DNA of 64,000 nucleotides, taken from NCBI RefSeq assembly GCF_001668725.1, contig NZ_LZKL01000037.1, forward strand, positions 1 to 64,000, written 5' to 3'. Under the pieces are notes generated by a model. The model worked only from the letters and a program-made list of their open reading frames with translations, made no database searches and was not told the origin of the DNA. Made by a program: the position numbers and the translations under genes. Source of the stretch: Mycobacterium sp. E787 (lineage in GTDB: Bacteria > Actinomycetota > Actinomycetes > Mycobacteriales > Mycobacteriaceae). Of this stretch, positions 19,864-28,669 are shown one piece after another (the stretch's first letter is position 1; each line of letters begins with the position of its first letter).

Positions 19864-21381
19864 TCACAGCGTTTCGGCCGCGACACCATGGCCGGCGTCG
19901 TGCGGATGCGACTCCGCGAGGGCGTCGAGGAATGACCGCGCCCAGCGGTCCACGTCGTGGGCGAGCACCTGGCGGCGCATCGTGCGCATCCGCCGCCGGC
20001 CCTCCTCGGGCGTCTGGTTGAGCGCCGCCTCGATCACGTCCTTGACGCCTTCGAGGTCGTGCGGGTTCACCAGGTACGCCTGCCGCAGTTCCGCTGCGGC
20101 GCCGGTGAATTCGGACAGGACCAGCGCGCCGCCCAGGTCGCTGCGGCAGGCGACGTACTCCTTGGCCACCAGGTTCATCCCGTCGCGCAGCGGGGTGACC
20201 AGCATGACGTCGCTGGCCACGAAGAACGCGATCAGTTCGTCGCGAGGCACCGGGCGATGCAGATAGTGCACCACCGGATGACCGACCTCGGCGTATTCGC
20301 CGTTGATGTGGCCGACCTGGCGTTCGATGTCGTTGCGCAGGATTTGATAGCTCTCCACGCGTTCGCGGCTCGGCGTCGCGAGCTGAACGAGCACGGTGTC
20401 GTCGCGTTTGGCGCGGCCCTCGGCCAGCAGCTCGGTGAAGGCCTTCAGGCGGACGTCGATGCCCTTGGTGTAGTCGAGCCGGTCGACGCCCAGCAGGATC
20501 TTGCGGGGGTTGCCCAACTCGGCGCGGATCTCCCGCGCGCGGCGCCTGATGTCGCGGTCGCGGGCCGCCTGGTCGAGCGCGGTGGAGTCGATGGAGATGG
20601 GAAAGGCGCCCACCCGCACCGTCCGCGACTCCAGCTGCACCTCGCCGAACCGCGCCCGCACCCCCACCGACCCCCGGGAGGTTTCGACGCCGATCAACTG
20701 CCGGCACAGGACCAGGAAGTTCTGCGCGCCGCCGGGCAGATGAAAGCCCACCAGATCCGCGCCGAGCAGGCCCTCGACGATCTCGGTGCGCCACGGGAGC
20801 TGCCTGAACAGCTCCACCGGCGGGAACGGGATGTGCAGGAAGAATCCGATGGTCAGGTCGGGCCGCAGCTCGCGCAGCATCTTGGGGACAAGCTGCAGCT
20901 GGTAATCCTGCACCCACACCGTCGCGGCCCGGGCCGCCGCGTGCGACGTGGCTTCGGCGAAGCGGCGGTTGACGTCGACGTAGCGGTCCCACCATTCGCG
21001 GTGGTAGATGGGCTTGACGATGACGTCGTGGTAGAGCGGCCACAGGGTGGCGTTGGAGAATCCCTCGTAGTACTCGGCGACGTCGTCGCTGGTCAGCCGC
21101 AACGGATGCAGGTGCAGGTCGTCCTGCACGATGGGCTGGTAATCCAGCTCGTCGTCGTCATCGGCGACCCCCGGCCAGCCGACCCACGCACCGCGCCGGC
21201 GCCGCAGCAACGGCTCCAAGGCCGTGACCAGTCCGCCCGGGCTGCGTTTCCAGGCCGTGGTGCCATCGGGAAGCCGCTCGAGGTCGACCGGTAGCCGGTT
21301 GGCAACCACGACGAAGTCGGAATTGCCGAAGCGCTCGGCGCCCGGCGCGTTCTCCGAAGACCTGCCGCCCCTGGGAGCCAT
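19864..21381 (-). CDS. otsA: trehalose-6-phosphate synthase
   Basis: A 505-residue GT20 glycosyltransferase that joins a glucosyl donor to glucose-6-phosphate to make trehalose-6-phosphate in the cytoplasm, the OtsA step of the OtsA-OtsB2 route that feeds mycobacterial glycolipid synthesis. Visible family motifs are [11 protein letters not shown] at the N-terminus, [34 protein letters not shown] and [18 protein letters not shown]. Length is as expected for mycobacteria. It begins directly after the Rv3489-like ORF stop (TAAATG), so the two are coupled. Confidence 0.97.
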   Translation of the reverse strand: MAPRGGRSSENAPGAERFGNSDFVVVANRLPVDLERLPDGTTAWKRSPGGLVTALEPLLRRRRGAWVGWPGVADDDDELDYQPIVQDDLHLHPLRLTSDDVAEYYEGFSNATLWPLYHDVIVKPIYHREWWDRYVDVNRRFAEATSHAAARAATVWVQDYQLQLVPKMLRELRPDLTIGFFLHIPFPPVELFRQLPWRTEIVEGLLGADLVGFHLPGGAQNFLVLCRQLIGVETSRGSVGVRARFGEVQLESRTVRVGAFPISIDSTALDQAARDRDIRRRAREIRAELGNPRKILLGVDRLDYTKGIDVRLKAFTELLAEGRAKRDDTVLVQLATPSRERVESYQILRNDIERQVGHINGEYAEVGHPVVHYLHRPVPRDELIAFFVASDVMLVTPLRDGMNLVAKEYVACRSDLGGALVLSEFTGAAAELRQAYLVNPHDLEGVKDVIEAALNQTPEEGRRRMRTMRRQVLAHDVDRWARSFLDALAESHPHDAGHGVAAETL

Positions 21382-21546
21382 TTAGGTGTCGAGCTTGGCC
21401 GGTCCAATACCGAGCATGGACAAGAACACGCGGCACTCGTCGGCGTCGTTCGCATACGCGGCGACGACCCGCCTCGCCTGGCTCGCGGTGCTGTCGGCCA
21501 GGGGCTCCACATCGCCGATTTCGCCGGGATCAGATTTCGTAGCCAT
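21382..21546 (-). CDS. 54-residue conserved protein upstream of otsA (Rv3489-like)
   Basis: A short ORF, MATKSDPGEIGDVEPLADS at its start and ending MLGIGPAKLDT, lies immediately before otsA; its TAA at 21384-21382 is followed without a gap by the otsA ATG. Rv3489, also about 54 residues, occupies the same place in M. tuberculosis, which supports that it is real. No domain is recognised. Direct adjacency suggests a coupling or regulatory role for OtsA translation. Confidence 0.8.
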   Translation of the reverse strand: MATKSDPGEIGDVEPLADSTASQARRVVAAYANDADECRVFLSMLGIGPAKLDT

Positions 21547-21655
21547 GAACACAACTGTAGGCGACGTGTGACCGGGCTCCGCGCGGTCTCACCAGCAACG
21601 GGTGCCGGACGGCCCGCCTGGCGGGTACACATGTCGCTGGCGGGGAGGAGGCGCG

Positions 21656-22327
21656 GTGGACGCGGACATGGTGTTCGACTTCGTCGACGTTGTCGTCGAG
21701 CGGGACGGTGTGCGGGCCCTGAACGGCTTCACCGCCGCCGTTCCGGGGCGGGGCGTGACGGCAATATTCGGACCGTCGGGGTCGGGCAAGTCGACCCTGC
21801 TTCGCGTGTGCAACCGGCTGGAGGTGCCGACGAGTGGGCGGGTGTCCTTCCGGGGCGAGGACATTGCCGGCGTGGACCCGTTGTGGTTGCGGCGCCGGGT
21901 GGGCATGTGCTTTCAGCGGCCGACGCCGTTCGCGGGAACGGTCGCCGACAACCTGCGCGTCGCAGACCCGGGGGCGTCCGAGGCGCGGATGGCCGAAACG
22001 CTGGAGCGTGTCGCGCTGGCCGGATCGTGGCTGGACCGCGAGGCGACCGCCCTGTCGGGCGGGGAGGCGCAGCGCATGTGCCTGGCCCGCACGCTGATGG
22101 CGCGACCGCAGGTGCTGCTCCTCGACGAACCCACCTCGGCCGTCGATGCCGAGGCGGCCGTCGTGATCGAGGACGCGGTGCGCGAGCTGGCCGCCGACGG
22201 GATTCCCGCCCTTTGGGTGACCCACGACGCCGCGCAGGTCGAGCGGGCCGCCGACCGGGTCCTACGCATCGAGCGAGGTGTCAGCCTGGGGCTCGGCCCG
22301 GTGGCATCGAGGGAAGAGGGGCGGTGA
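21656..22327 (+). CDS. ABC transporter ATP-binding protein, FetA-like
   Basis: A 223-residue ABC ATPase with Walker A GPSGSGKST, Q-loop CFQRP, signature LSGGEAQR and Walker B VLLLDEPTS followed by the switch His (WVTHD). The GTG at 21656 is preferred because GGGGAGGAGG lies 6 bases upstream; the frame also runs up to 21602. It overlaps the downstream permease by GTGA. Its pairing with a UPF0014 permease matches the FetA-FetB (YbbL-YbbM) type of ABC exporter, in E. coli linked to iron efflux. The substrate here is unproven. Confidence 0.88.
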   Translation: MDADMVFDFVDVVVERDGVRALNGFTAAVPGRGVTAIFGPSGSGKSTLLRVCNRLEVPTSGRVSFRGEDIAGVDPLWLRRRVGMCFQRPTPFAGTVADNLRVADPGASEARMAETLERVALAGSWLDREATALSGGEAQRMCLARTLMARPQVLLLDEPTSAVDAEAAVVIEDAVRELAADGIPALWVTHDAAQVERAADRVLRIERGVSLGLGPVASREEGR

Positions 22328-23151
22328 CCGGGATGAACGGTCAGGTCGGCTGGCTGGGGCTGGCGACGTCGCTGATTCTGGTCGCGTTCGCGGCGGCCGT
22401 TTCGCTGTGGCAGCGGTTGGGACTGGAGCGCCAGCTCGTGTGGGCGGCGGCCCGCGCGCTGGCCCAGTTGCTGCTCGTGGGCGGCGCGCTCACGCTGCTC
22501 TTCGCGCCGGGCCGTTCGTTGTGGTGGTCGTGGGCGTGGACCGCCGGCATGGTCGCCTACGCCGGAGACGTCGCGCGCCGGCGGGCGCCGGAGGTGCCCC
22601 GGCTCGCCCCGCTGACCATCGCGGCCTTCTCGGCCGCGGCGGTGATCACCCTGAGCGTGATCTTCGGGCTGCGGGTGTTCCCGTTGCAGGCCCGCACCCT
22701 GGTCCCGATCGCGGGAATGATGGTCGGCAACTCCATGACCGCCACGGTGCTGGTGGCCCGGCGGCTGGTCGACGAGCTGCGCGACAAACGCGATGAGGTC
22801 GAAGCCAGACTGGCCCTCGGGCAACCCTCCCGCCAGGCCGCGGCCCCGTACCTGCGGATCGCGTTGCGGTCGGCGATCTCCCCGCAGATCGAAACCACGA
22901 AGGCGACGGGCCTGGTGTTCCTGCCGGGCGCCATGACCGGACTCATTCTCGCCGGCGTGCACCCGCTGCAGGCCGTGCTGGTGCAGGCCGTGGTGATGTT
23001 CCTGATCCTCGGCTCGGTTGCCACCACGACCGTCGTCGTCGCCCTCGGCCTGGTCCGGCTGGTGTTCACTCGAGACCACCGGCTGCTGCCGCTCGGCGGG
23101 CGATCCGAAGACGCCGCTACCCGTCGCCGAGCGGCCACCACCCCGCGGTGA
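22324..23151 (+). CDS. ABC transporter permease, FetB/UPF0014 family
   Basis: A 275-residue multi-helix membrane protein with the family hallmarks: a QLLLVGGALTLLF segment, the core GMMVGNSMTATVLVARRL and the conserved KATGLVFLPGAMTGLILAG-type loop followed by the last helices. It starts with a GTG overlapping the stop of the ATPase gene. E. coli FetB exports iron; the same role is inferred only from family. Six or seven hydrophobic segments are visible. The Arg-rich tail is probably cytoplasmic. Confidence 0.88.
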   Translation: MTGMNGQVGWLGLATSLILVAFAAAVSLWQRLGLERQLVWAAARALAQLLLVGGALTLLFAPGRSLWWSWAWTAGMVAYAGDVARRRAPEVPRLAPLTIAAFSAAAVITLSVIFGLRVFPLQARTLVPIAGMMVGNSMTATVLVARRLVDELRDKRDEVEARLALGQPSRQAAAPYLRIALRSAISPQIETTKATGLVFLPGAMTGLILAGVHPLQAVLVQAVVMFLILGSVATTTVVVALGLVRLVFTRDHRLLPLGGRSEDAATRRRAATTPR

Positions 23152-23156
23152 ACCGC

Positions 23157-23180
23157 TTACACACTGGACGTAATGTGTAA
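23157..23180. promoter_or_regulatory. inverted repeat upstream of the enoyl-CoA hydratase gene
   Basis: TTACACA and TGTGTAA form a perfect 7-bp inverted repeat separated by 10 bases in the 57-base gap before the hydratase gene. A direct repeat ACACTGGAC (starting at 23161 and 23181) overlaps it. Such a 24-base palindrome is typical in size for a TetR- or GntR-type operator. No matching regulator gene lies beside it. Confidence 0.5.
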
Positions 23181-23208
23181 ACACTGGACCTGACAGAAGG
23201 CGGGCGGA

Positions 23209-24132
23209 ATGACACTCTCCGACCAGGCGGGCGCACAAGCGGGCGCCCAGGCGGCCAATGAGCTGGTGACCTATGAAACGCTCGACGACGGCCGCATCGC
23301 CCGGATCTGGCTCAATCGGCCCGAGGCCCACAACGCGCAAAGCCGCGGCCTGCTGGTCCAGCTCGACGAGGCGTTCCTGCGCGCGGAGGCCGACGACGCC
23401 GTGCGCGTGGTGATCCTGGCGGCGCGCGGTAGAAACTTCTCCGCCGGGCACGACCTGGGCTCGGAGCTGGCGATCGCCGAGCGGCAGCAGCTTCCGAGCT
23501 TCCGCATCAACGGCGGCACCCGCGATCCGATCGCGGAGAAGATCTACCTGCAGGAGTGGCACTACTTCTTCCAGAACACCTGCCGCTGGCGGGATTTGCG
23601 CAAGATCACCATCGCACAGGTGCAGGGCAACGCGATTTCGGCCGGCCTGATGCTGATCTGGGCGTGCGACCTGATCGTCGCGGCTGACAACGCGAAGTTC
23701 AGCGACGTGGTCGCCGTGCGCTTGGGGATGCCGGGCGTCGAATACTACGCCCACCCTTGGGAATTCGGCCCCCGCAAGGCCAAGGAGCTGCTGCTGACCG
23801 GCGATGCGCTGGACGCCGACGAGGCCTACCGACTGGGCATGGTGTCGAAGGTGTTTCCGGTCGACGAGTTGGCGGACAAGACGCTGGAATTCGCCCGGCG
23901 CATCGCAGACCGGCCCACCATGGCGGCGCTCCTCGTCAAGGACTCGGTCAACGCGGCCTCCGACGCGATGGGATTCACCGAGGCGCTGCGGCACGCGTTC
24001 CACATTCACGAACTGGGCCACGCGCACTGGGCCGCCCACAACGAGAACAGGTACGCCGTCGGCCTGCCGCCCGACGTGGAGGACTGGCGCGGCGCCAAGC
24101 CCACACAGATCGCCCGCCGCGATACGCCATAG
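23209..24132 (+). CDS. enoyl-CoA hydratase/isomerase family protein
   Basis: A 307-residue crotonase-fold protein, longer than the usual ~260 residues. The oxyanion-hole regions are ARGRNFSAGHDLGSEL near residue 80 and VQGNAISAGLMLIWACDLIVA near 140. A Glu at the first canonical catalytic position is not obvious: the helix is LGMPGVEYYAHPWEFGPR, close to crotonases that act on large acyl groups. A conserved-looking insertion (KIYLQEWHYFFQNTCRWRDL) sits between the two motifs. Start ATG at 23209 follows AGAAGGCGGGCGG. The upstream palindrome suggests own regulation. Confidence 0.85.
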   Translation: MTLSDQAGAQAGAQAANELVTYETLDDGRIARIWLNRPEAHNAQSRGLLVQLDEAFLRAEADDAVRVVILAARGRNFSAGHDLGSELAIAERQQLPSFRINGGTRDPIAEKIYLQEWHYFFQNTCRWRDLRKITIAQVQGNAISAGLMLIWACDLIVAADNAKFSDVVAVRLGMPGVEYYAHPWEFGPRKAKELLLTGDALDADEAYRLGMVSKVFPVDELADKTLEFARRIADRPTMAALLVKDSVNAASDAMGFTEALRHAFHIHELGHAHWAAHNENRYAVGLPPDVEDWRGAKPTQIARRDTP

Positions 24133-24169
24133 CGTGACCCGTGTGACGGCTGTGACCGCTCGCCTATGC

Positions 24170-24183
24170 TAGAACCCGTTTCA
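24170..24183. promoter_or_regulatory. KstR operator upstream of an SDR gene
   Basis: TAGAACCCGTTTCA fits TnnAACnnGTTnnA at all fixed positions and ends 23 bases before the GTG of the downstream dehydrogenase gene, overlapping the expected promoter. It links that gene to the cholesterol regulon. Confidence 0.75.
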
Positions 24184-24206
24184 GTTTCGGCGTGAAGGGG
24201 CGCGGC

Positions 24207-25037
24207 GTGCAGCTTACTTTCGACAACCGGACGTACCTGGTGACCGGCGGTGGCAGCGGGATCGGCAAGGGGGTCGCGGCCGGGCTGGTGGCATCCGGCG
24301 CCTCCGTCATGATCGTCGGGCGCAATCCCGATCGGCTGGCGGCCGCCGTCCAGGACATCGAGGTGCTCAAGGCCGACGGCTCGATCCGCTACGAGCCCGC
24401 CGACATCACCGTCGAGGCTGAGGCCGCCCGCGCGGTCGACGCGGCGACGGCGTGGCACGGCCGGCTCCACGGGGTGGTGCATTGCGCGGGCGGGTCGGAG
24501 ACGATCGGGCCGATCACCCAGATCGACTCCGACGCCTGGCGGCGCACGGTGGACCTCAACGTCAACGGCACCATGTACGTGCTCAAGCACTCGGCCCGCG
24601 AGCTGGTGCGCGGCGGCGGCGGCTCGTTCGTCGGGATCTCGTCGATCGCGGCCAGCAACACCCACCGCTGGTTCGGCGCCTACGGCGTCACCAAGTCGGC
24701 CGTCGACCACATGATGCAGCTGGCCGCCGACGAGCTCGGCCCGTCGTGGGTGCGCGTCAACAGCGTCCGCCCGGGCCTGATCCGCACGGATCTTGTTGCG
24801 CCCATTACGGAATCACCGGAGCTGAGCACGGACTACCGAAACTGCACGCCGCTGCCGCGGGTGGGTGAGGTCGAGGATGTCGCGAACCTGGCGATGTTCT
24901 TGCTGTCCGACGCGGCCAGCTGGATCACCGGGCAGTGCATCAACGTCGACGGCGGCCACATCCTGCGGCGCGGCCCCGACTTCTCCGCGATGCTGGAACC
25001 CGTGTTCGGCGCCGAGGGGCTACGCGGAGTCGTCTGA
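24207..25037 (+). CDS. short-chain dehydrogenase/reductase
   Basis: A 276-residue SDR: cofactor motif TGGGSGIG near residue 14, catalytic SSIA and YGVTK (YxxxK) near 150-165, and the C-terminal NVDGGHILRRG motif. The GTG at 24207 is chosen because GAAGGGG precedes it; an upstream GTG at 24192 is in frame. A perfect KstR-type site lies just upstream, so a role in steroid or other lipid oxidation is a reasonable inference; the substrate is unknown. Its last 18 bases overlap the convergent dehydrogenase gene. Confidence 0.88.
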   Translation: MQLTFDNRTYLVTGGGSGIGKGVAAGLVASGASVMIVGRNPDRLAAAVQDIEVLKADGSIRYEPADITVEAEAARAVDAATAWHGRLHGVVHCAGGSETIGPITQIDSDAWRRTVDLNVNGTMYVLKHSARELVRGGGGSFVGISSIAASNTHRWFGAYGVTKSAVDHMMQLAADELGPSWVRVNSVRPGLIRTDLVAPITESPELSTDYRNCTPLPRVGEVEDVANLAMFLLSDAASWITGQCINVDGGHILRRGPDFSAMLEPVFGAEGLRGVV

Positions 25038-25910
25038 GCTTCCGGCGTCCCGGGCGGCGAGCGTGGCGAGCGCCGACCAGTCCAACTGCCCGCCACCGGT
25101 TGCCACCAGGGTGAGGAAGCGATCGCGCAGCAGGCTGGCCACCGGCAGCGGCACCTCCAGCTGCTCGCCGGCGGCGAGCACCAGCCGGACATCCTTGAGG
25201 CCGAGGGCCGCCGCGAACCCGGCGGGTTCGAATTCGCCCCGCGCGATCAGCCCGCCGTAGGTCTGGTAGGCCGGCGCGCCGAACAACGTCGAGGTGAGGA
25301 TGTCGACGTACTGCTGCTTGTCGACGCCGGCCTTGTGCACCAGCGCGACGGCCTCGCCGACGGTCTCGATGACTGACGCGATCAGGAAGTTCCCGCTGAG
25401 CTTCACCAGGTTGGCGGTCGGTGGCCGCTCGGCGACCACGAAGGTGCGCTGGCCGATCGCGTCGAACAGCGCGGACAACGGCCGCAGCAACTCGGGGTCG
25501 CCCGCCGCGATCACGAAAAGCTTTGCGGCGGAGGCGGCTTCGGGCCTGCCGAACACCGGCGCGGCCGCGTAATGCTGGCCGGCCTCGGCGTGCGCGGTGA
25601 CCAGCCGCTCCGACAGTGCGACGCTGATGGTGCTCGACGACACGTGCGTGGCCCCCGCAGGCAGCGAAGCCACGATTCCCTCGGGGCCCAGCGCGACGGC
25701 CTCCACCGCCCGGTCATCAGACAGCATGGTGAAAACGACCTCGGCGTGGCTCGCCTCGGCGACGGTGCGCGCCGCGGTCGCGCCCTGCCGCACGAGGGGC
25801 TCCGCCTTGTCGGGGGAGCGGTTGTAGACGGTGAGCCGGTGGCCCGCCTTGATCAGGTTCGCGGCCATGCCCTGGCCCATGTTCCCCAGGCCGATGAATC
25901 CGATGTCCAT
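25020..25910 (-). CDS. NAD(P)-dependent beta-hydroxyacid dehydrogenase
   Basis: A 296-residue member of the 3-hydroxyisobutyrate/6-phosphogluconate dehydrogenase family. The N-terminal Rossmann motif is GFIGLGNMGQGMAANL, the substrate loop SSSTIS follows near residue 120, and the catalytic lysine lies in NLVKLSGNFL near residue 170. The protein could reduce or oxidise 3-hydroxyisobutyrate, tartronate semialdehyde or a succinic semialdehyde-like substrate; the sequence does not decide. It converges on the SDR gene with an 18-base overlap, and reads divergently from the next SDR (47-base gap). Confidence 0.85.
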   Translation of the reverse strand: MDIGFIGLGNMGQGMAANLIKAGHRLTVYNRSPDKAEPLVRQGATAARTVAEASHAEVVFTMLSDDRAVEAVALGPEGIVASLPAGATHVSSSTISVALSERLVTAHAEAGQHYAAAPVFGRPEAASAAKLFVIAAGDPELLRPLSALFDAIGQRTFVVAERPPTANLVKLSGNFLIASVIETVGEAVALVHKAGVDKQQYVDILTSTLFGAPAYQTYGGLIARGEFEPAGFAAALGLKDVRLVLAAGEQLEVPLPVASLLRDRFLTLVATGGGQLDWSALATLAARDAGSSDDSA

Positions 25911-25957
25911 GCATCTACCCTGCCCTATAGGGCGGGCCGGACGACGGGAGCGGCAGG

Positions 25958-26749
25958 ATGAAGCGACTCGAGGGCAAGCGGATCCTGGTGACCGGCGCCG
26001 CGTCGGGAATCGGCCAGGCCACCGCGCTGCGGTTGCTCGACGAGGGCGCCACCGTGGTGGGTTCCGACGTCGCCGAGGACGGCCTGGCGCGGACGCAGGC
26101 CGAGGCGGTCGAGGCCGGAACCGCGGACCGCCTCACCACCATGCCGATGGACGTCGGCGACGAGGATTCGGTGATCGACGGTGTGTGCTGGGCCGTCCAA
26201 ACGCTCGACGGGCTGGATTCGCTGGTCAACGCGGCCGGCATCCTGCGCGCCGCGCACACGCACGAGACCAGCCTCGAACTGTGGAATCGGATTGTCGGCA
26301 TCAACCTGACCGGGACCTTCCTGGTGGTCCGCGAGGCGCTTCCGGCGCTCTTGGCGAATCCGCGCAGCGCGATCGTGAACTTCAGCTCGACGTCGGCCTC
26401 GTTCGCCCATCCGTACATGGCGGCCTACGCGGCGAGCAAGGGCGGAATCCAGGCCTTCACGCATTCGTTGGCACTCGAATACGCCAAGGACGGTCTGCGC
26501 GCGGCGTGCGTGGCGCCGGGCAGCATCAAGTCCGGAATCACCGATGCCACCGGGGGATACATCCCCAAAGACGCCGACTGGTCACTGTTCCCCAGGCTGA
26601 TGCCCATCCTGCCCACGACCGTCGAATCCAGCGGGGCCGGGATGGCCGAGCCCAGTGCCATCGCCGGAGTCATCGCGATGCTGGTGTCCGACGACGGCGC
26701 CTGGATCACCGGCACCGAGATCCGCATCGACGGCGGCACGCACGCTTAG
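25958..26749 (+). CDS. short-chain dehydrogenase/reductase
   Basis: A 263-residue SDR with TGAASGIG near residue 14, NAAG, catalytic Ser in FSSTSASF and the YAASKGG active-site motif, ending GTEIRIDGGTHA. Start ATG at 25958 follows a GGGAGCGGCAGG ribosome site. It converges on cpsA; two inverted repeats between the stops probably terminate both genes. No pathway can be fixed from the sequence. An SDR gene also faces cpsA in M. tuberculosis (Rv3485c), but the resemblance of this protein to that one was not established. Confidence 0.87.
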   Translation: MKRLEGKRILVTGAASGIGQATALRLLDEGATVVGSDVAEDGLARTQAEAVEAGTADRLTTMPMDVGDEDSVIDGVCWAVQTLDGLDSLVNAAGILRAAHTHETSLELWNRIVGINLTGTFLVVREALPALLANPRSAIVNFSSTSASFAHPYMAAYAASKGGIQAFTHSLALEYAKDGLRAACVAPGSIKSGITDATGGYIPKDADWSLFPRLMPILPTTVESSGAGMAEPSAIAGVIAMLVSDDGAWITGTEIRIDGGTHA

Positions 26750-26787
26750 CCGGATGGCCGGCTAATTGACTGCGCGCGCTTGCGCGC
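26747..26787. terminator. two hairpins between convergent SDR and cpsA
   Basis: A 7-bp inverted repeat TAGCCGG/CCGGCTA (26747-26753 and 26758-26764) starts at the SDR stop, and a second GC palindrome GCGCGC-TT-GCGCGC lies at 26774-26787. They fill the gap between two convergent stops and can act as a bidirectional terminator. The 9-mer CTAATTGAC is duplicated here (26762 and 26788), the second copy carrying the cpsA stop. Confidence 0.5.
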
Positions 26788-28353
26788 CTAATTGACGCAC
26801 GGCACCCCGCCGCCGCCGATCGGTTTGCCTTGATCCGGCGTCGGATAGGTCGTGGTGGTGCCGTTGTAGTAATACGTGTTGGACTTGCTGGTCGTCGTGG
26901 TCGTGGAGGTCGAGGCGTCGTCCATCGTGGTGTCGTCCTGGGCCGGCATCGAGAAGTTGGTGTCCACCGTCACCCGGATGTGGCCGGGCTGCACGGCGGC
27001 GCTCGGCTGCTTGGGCGCGTCGAGCCCGAGCAGGGTTGCCACGTTGCGTGCGTCGGTGTCCTCACCCGCGCCGTACTCGATCGTGGTGGCCGTCGGCTCA
27101 CCCGAATTGCGGTCGCGCACTTGGCCCGCGGTGTAGCCGTGCTTCTTCAGGGCGCGGGACACCTCGGTGGCCATACCGCTCATGCTGCCGGCGTTGATCA
27201 CGTCGACGACGGTTGACGGGCTGGGTTTGGCGGCGGTGGTGGCGGGCGTGCTCGACGGCGGTGGTGCGCCGATCGCCGCGGCCACCTCCGACTTGATCGC
27301 GGCCGGGTCGATGATGTTCACGTCCTGGCCGTCGATGTTGTCGTAGCGCACCACGGGCAGCGTCCGGAATTCGACGTTACCGCTGGAGAACAGCGTGCCC
27401 AGGCGTTGGATCAGGTCCTCGTCCCAGCCGGAGGACAACACGACGTCCTTGCGCGCCACCGCCATCAGGTTCTTGAGCTTGTCGATGTTGGTGAACGTGC
27501 CCGAGGCCTGAAGTTCCTGCATGACCGACGAGATGAACGCCTGCTGCCGGTGGGTGCGGTCCAGGTCACCGTTTTCCAGCTCGTGTCGCTGCCGGACGAA
27601 CGCGAGCGCCTGGGACGCATCGAGCCGTTGCCGCCCGGCCGGGAAGTCGGCGCCGGAATACGAGTCGTAGACAGCGTGATTCAGGCAGACGTCCACCCCG
27701 CCCAGGGTTTGGGCCAAGTCGTAGAAACCGGCGAGGTTGACCTCGGCGAAATAATCGATGGGAACGCCGGTGAGGCTGCGCACCGCGCGCAGGGTCGCCG
27801 CTCTGCCCGCTTCCCGGCCTTTGGTCTCGAGTTCCTTCTGGCTACTGGTGCCTTGATTGGCGAGCTTGTTCGCGACGTACTGCTTGGTAAGCCCGTACGC
27901 CTCTTTGATTTTGATGTGGTTGTATCCGGGAACGCCGTTGAACGCCACCCAGTCGTCGCGGGGGATCGAGAAGGCGACGACCTTGTTGTCCGCCCCGATG
28001 TGCACCAGGATCAGTGTGTTGGTGTTGTAGCCGCCGTCGTCGGAATCGCCGGCGTGCAAGTGCTTCAGAATCGACCAGGGCAGGTCGTTGCCGTCCTGGT
28101 CTTTGCGCGAGTCCAGGCCGATGAGCAAGATGTTCATGTTGTCGCCGCTGGAACGCGGGTCCTCGGGCGACAGCGCGTCGGAGACCGTGATGCCGCCCAG
28201 CGCGCCGTGCGCCACGTAGTACCCGGCCCCGGTCATCAGCACGGCCCCTACCGACACCAGTGTCATCAACCCACGCGTCAAGGCCTTGCGGAGGCGCGAC
28301 GGTCGAGTCGTGGCGCGATGGCGATGACGGGCACCGCCGGAGCGTGCCATCAA
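26788..28353 (-). CDS. cpsA: LytR-CpsA-Psr family protein CpsA
   Basis: A 521-residue membrane-anchored LCP protein. An Arg-rich cytoplasmic start is followed by a transmembrane helix (residues about 28-50), the LCP domain with NILLIGLDSR, SIPRDDWV and a LAFVRQRHELENGDLDRTHRQQ motif, and a C-terminal LytR_C domain from about residue 375 (VVDVINAGSMSGMATEVSRAL). The tail is Ser/Thr-rich. LCP enzymes transfer glycopolymers from a lipid carrier to peptidoglycan; in M. tuberculosis Lcp1 is the main arabinogalactan ligase and CpsA (Rv3484) is tied to blocking phagosome defence. Gene neighbourhood (otsA region) favours the Rv3484 assignment. Confidence 0.92.
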   Translation of the reverse strand: MMARSGGARHRHRATTRPSRLRKALTRGLMTLVSVGAVLMTGAGYYVAHGALGGITVSDALSPEDPRSSGDNMNILLIGLDSRKDQDGNDLPWSILKHLHAGDSDDGGYNTNTLILVHIGADNKVVAFSIPRDDWVAFNGVPGYNHIKIKEAYGLTKQYVANKLANQGTSSQKELETKGREAGRAATLRAVRSLTGVPIDYFAEVNLAGFYDLAQTLGGVDVCLNHAVYDSYSGADFPAGRQRLDASQALAFVRQRHELENGDLDRTHRQQAFISSVMQELQASGTFTNIDKLKNLMAVARKDVVLSSGWDEDLIQRLGTLFSSGNVEFRTLPVVRYDNIDGQDVNIIDPAAIKSEVAAAIGAPPPSSTPATTAAKPSPSTVVDVINAGSMSGMATEVSRALKKHGYTAGQVRDRNSGEPTATTIEYGAGEDTDARNVATLLGLDAPKQPSAAVQPGHIRVTVDTNFSMPAQDDTTMDDASTSTTTTTSKSNTYYYNGTTTTYPTPDQGKPIGGGGVPCVN

Positions 28354-28669
28354 AAACCTCGTCCTAATACCAGCGCACCACCGGTCACCGCAATAGCGGT
28401 CTGCGGTGATGTCGCTTGCAACATGCCATCAAGTATGCGTTAGCTGGCTGCGAACCCCCCAATCAAGCAGGTCGATGTAATGAGGCTCACCCGCCGAAAT
28501 CAGCGCATTTTCGCGGGGCGACCATGCCGCTACCAGCGGTTTTGATGGTGACCGTGCCCGCAACGAGCCCAACTCGTTACAAACTTGGCATTCGGTGCCG
28601 ACTCGTCGCTCTGATTCGAGCTTTGTGGGCCAATGGTCGACACCTTGGGCGCGTGGTCCGGAATGCTAT
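28354..28669. other. non-coding gap upstream of cpsA
   Basis: No convincing gene is seen. A short inverted repeat ACCGC-AATA-GCGGT (28387-28400) lies 34 bases before the cpsA start and could be an operator or hairpin in the cpsA leader. The rest separates cpsA from the 3' end of the decayed gene to the right. Confidence 0.5.

Noticed and set aside
20501..20743. Plus-strand ORFs opposite otsA and opposite cpsA, each with Met starts
   Set aside because: Both regions are fully explained by minus-strand genes with clear family motifs; these are antisense shadows.
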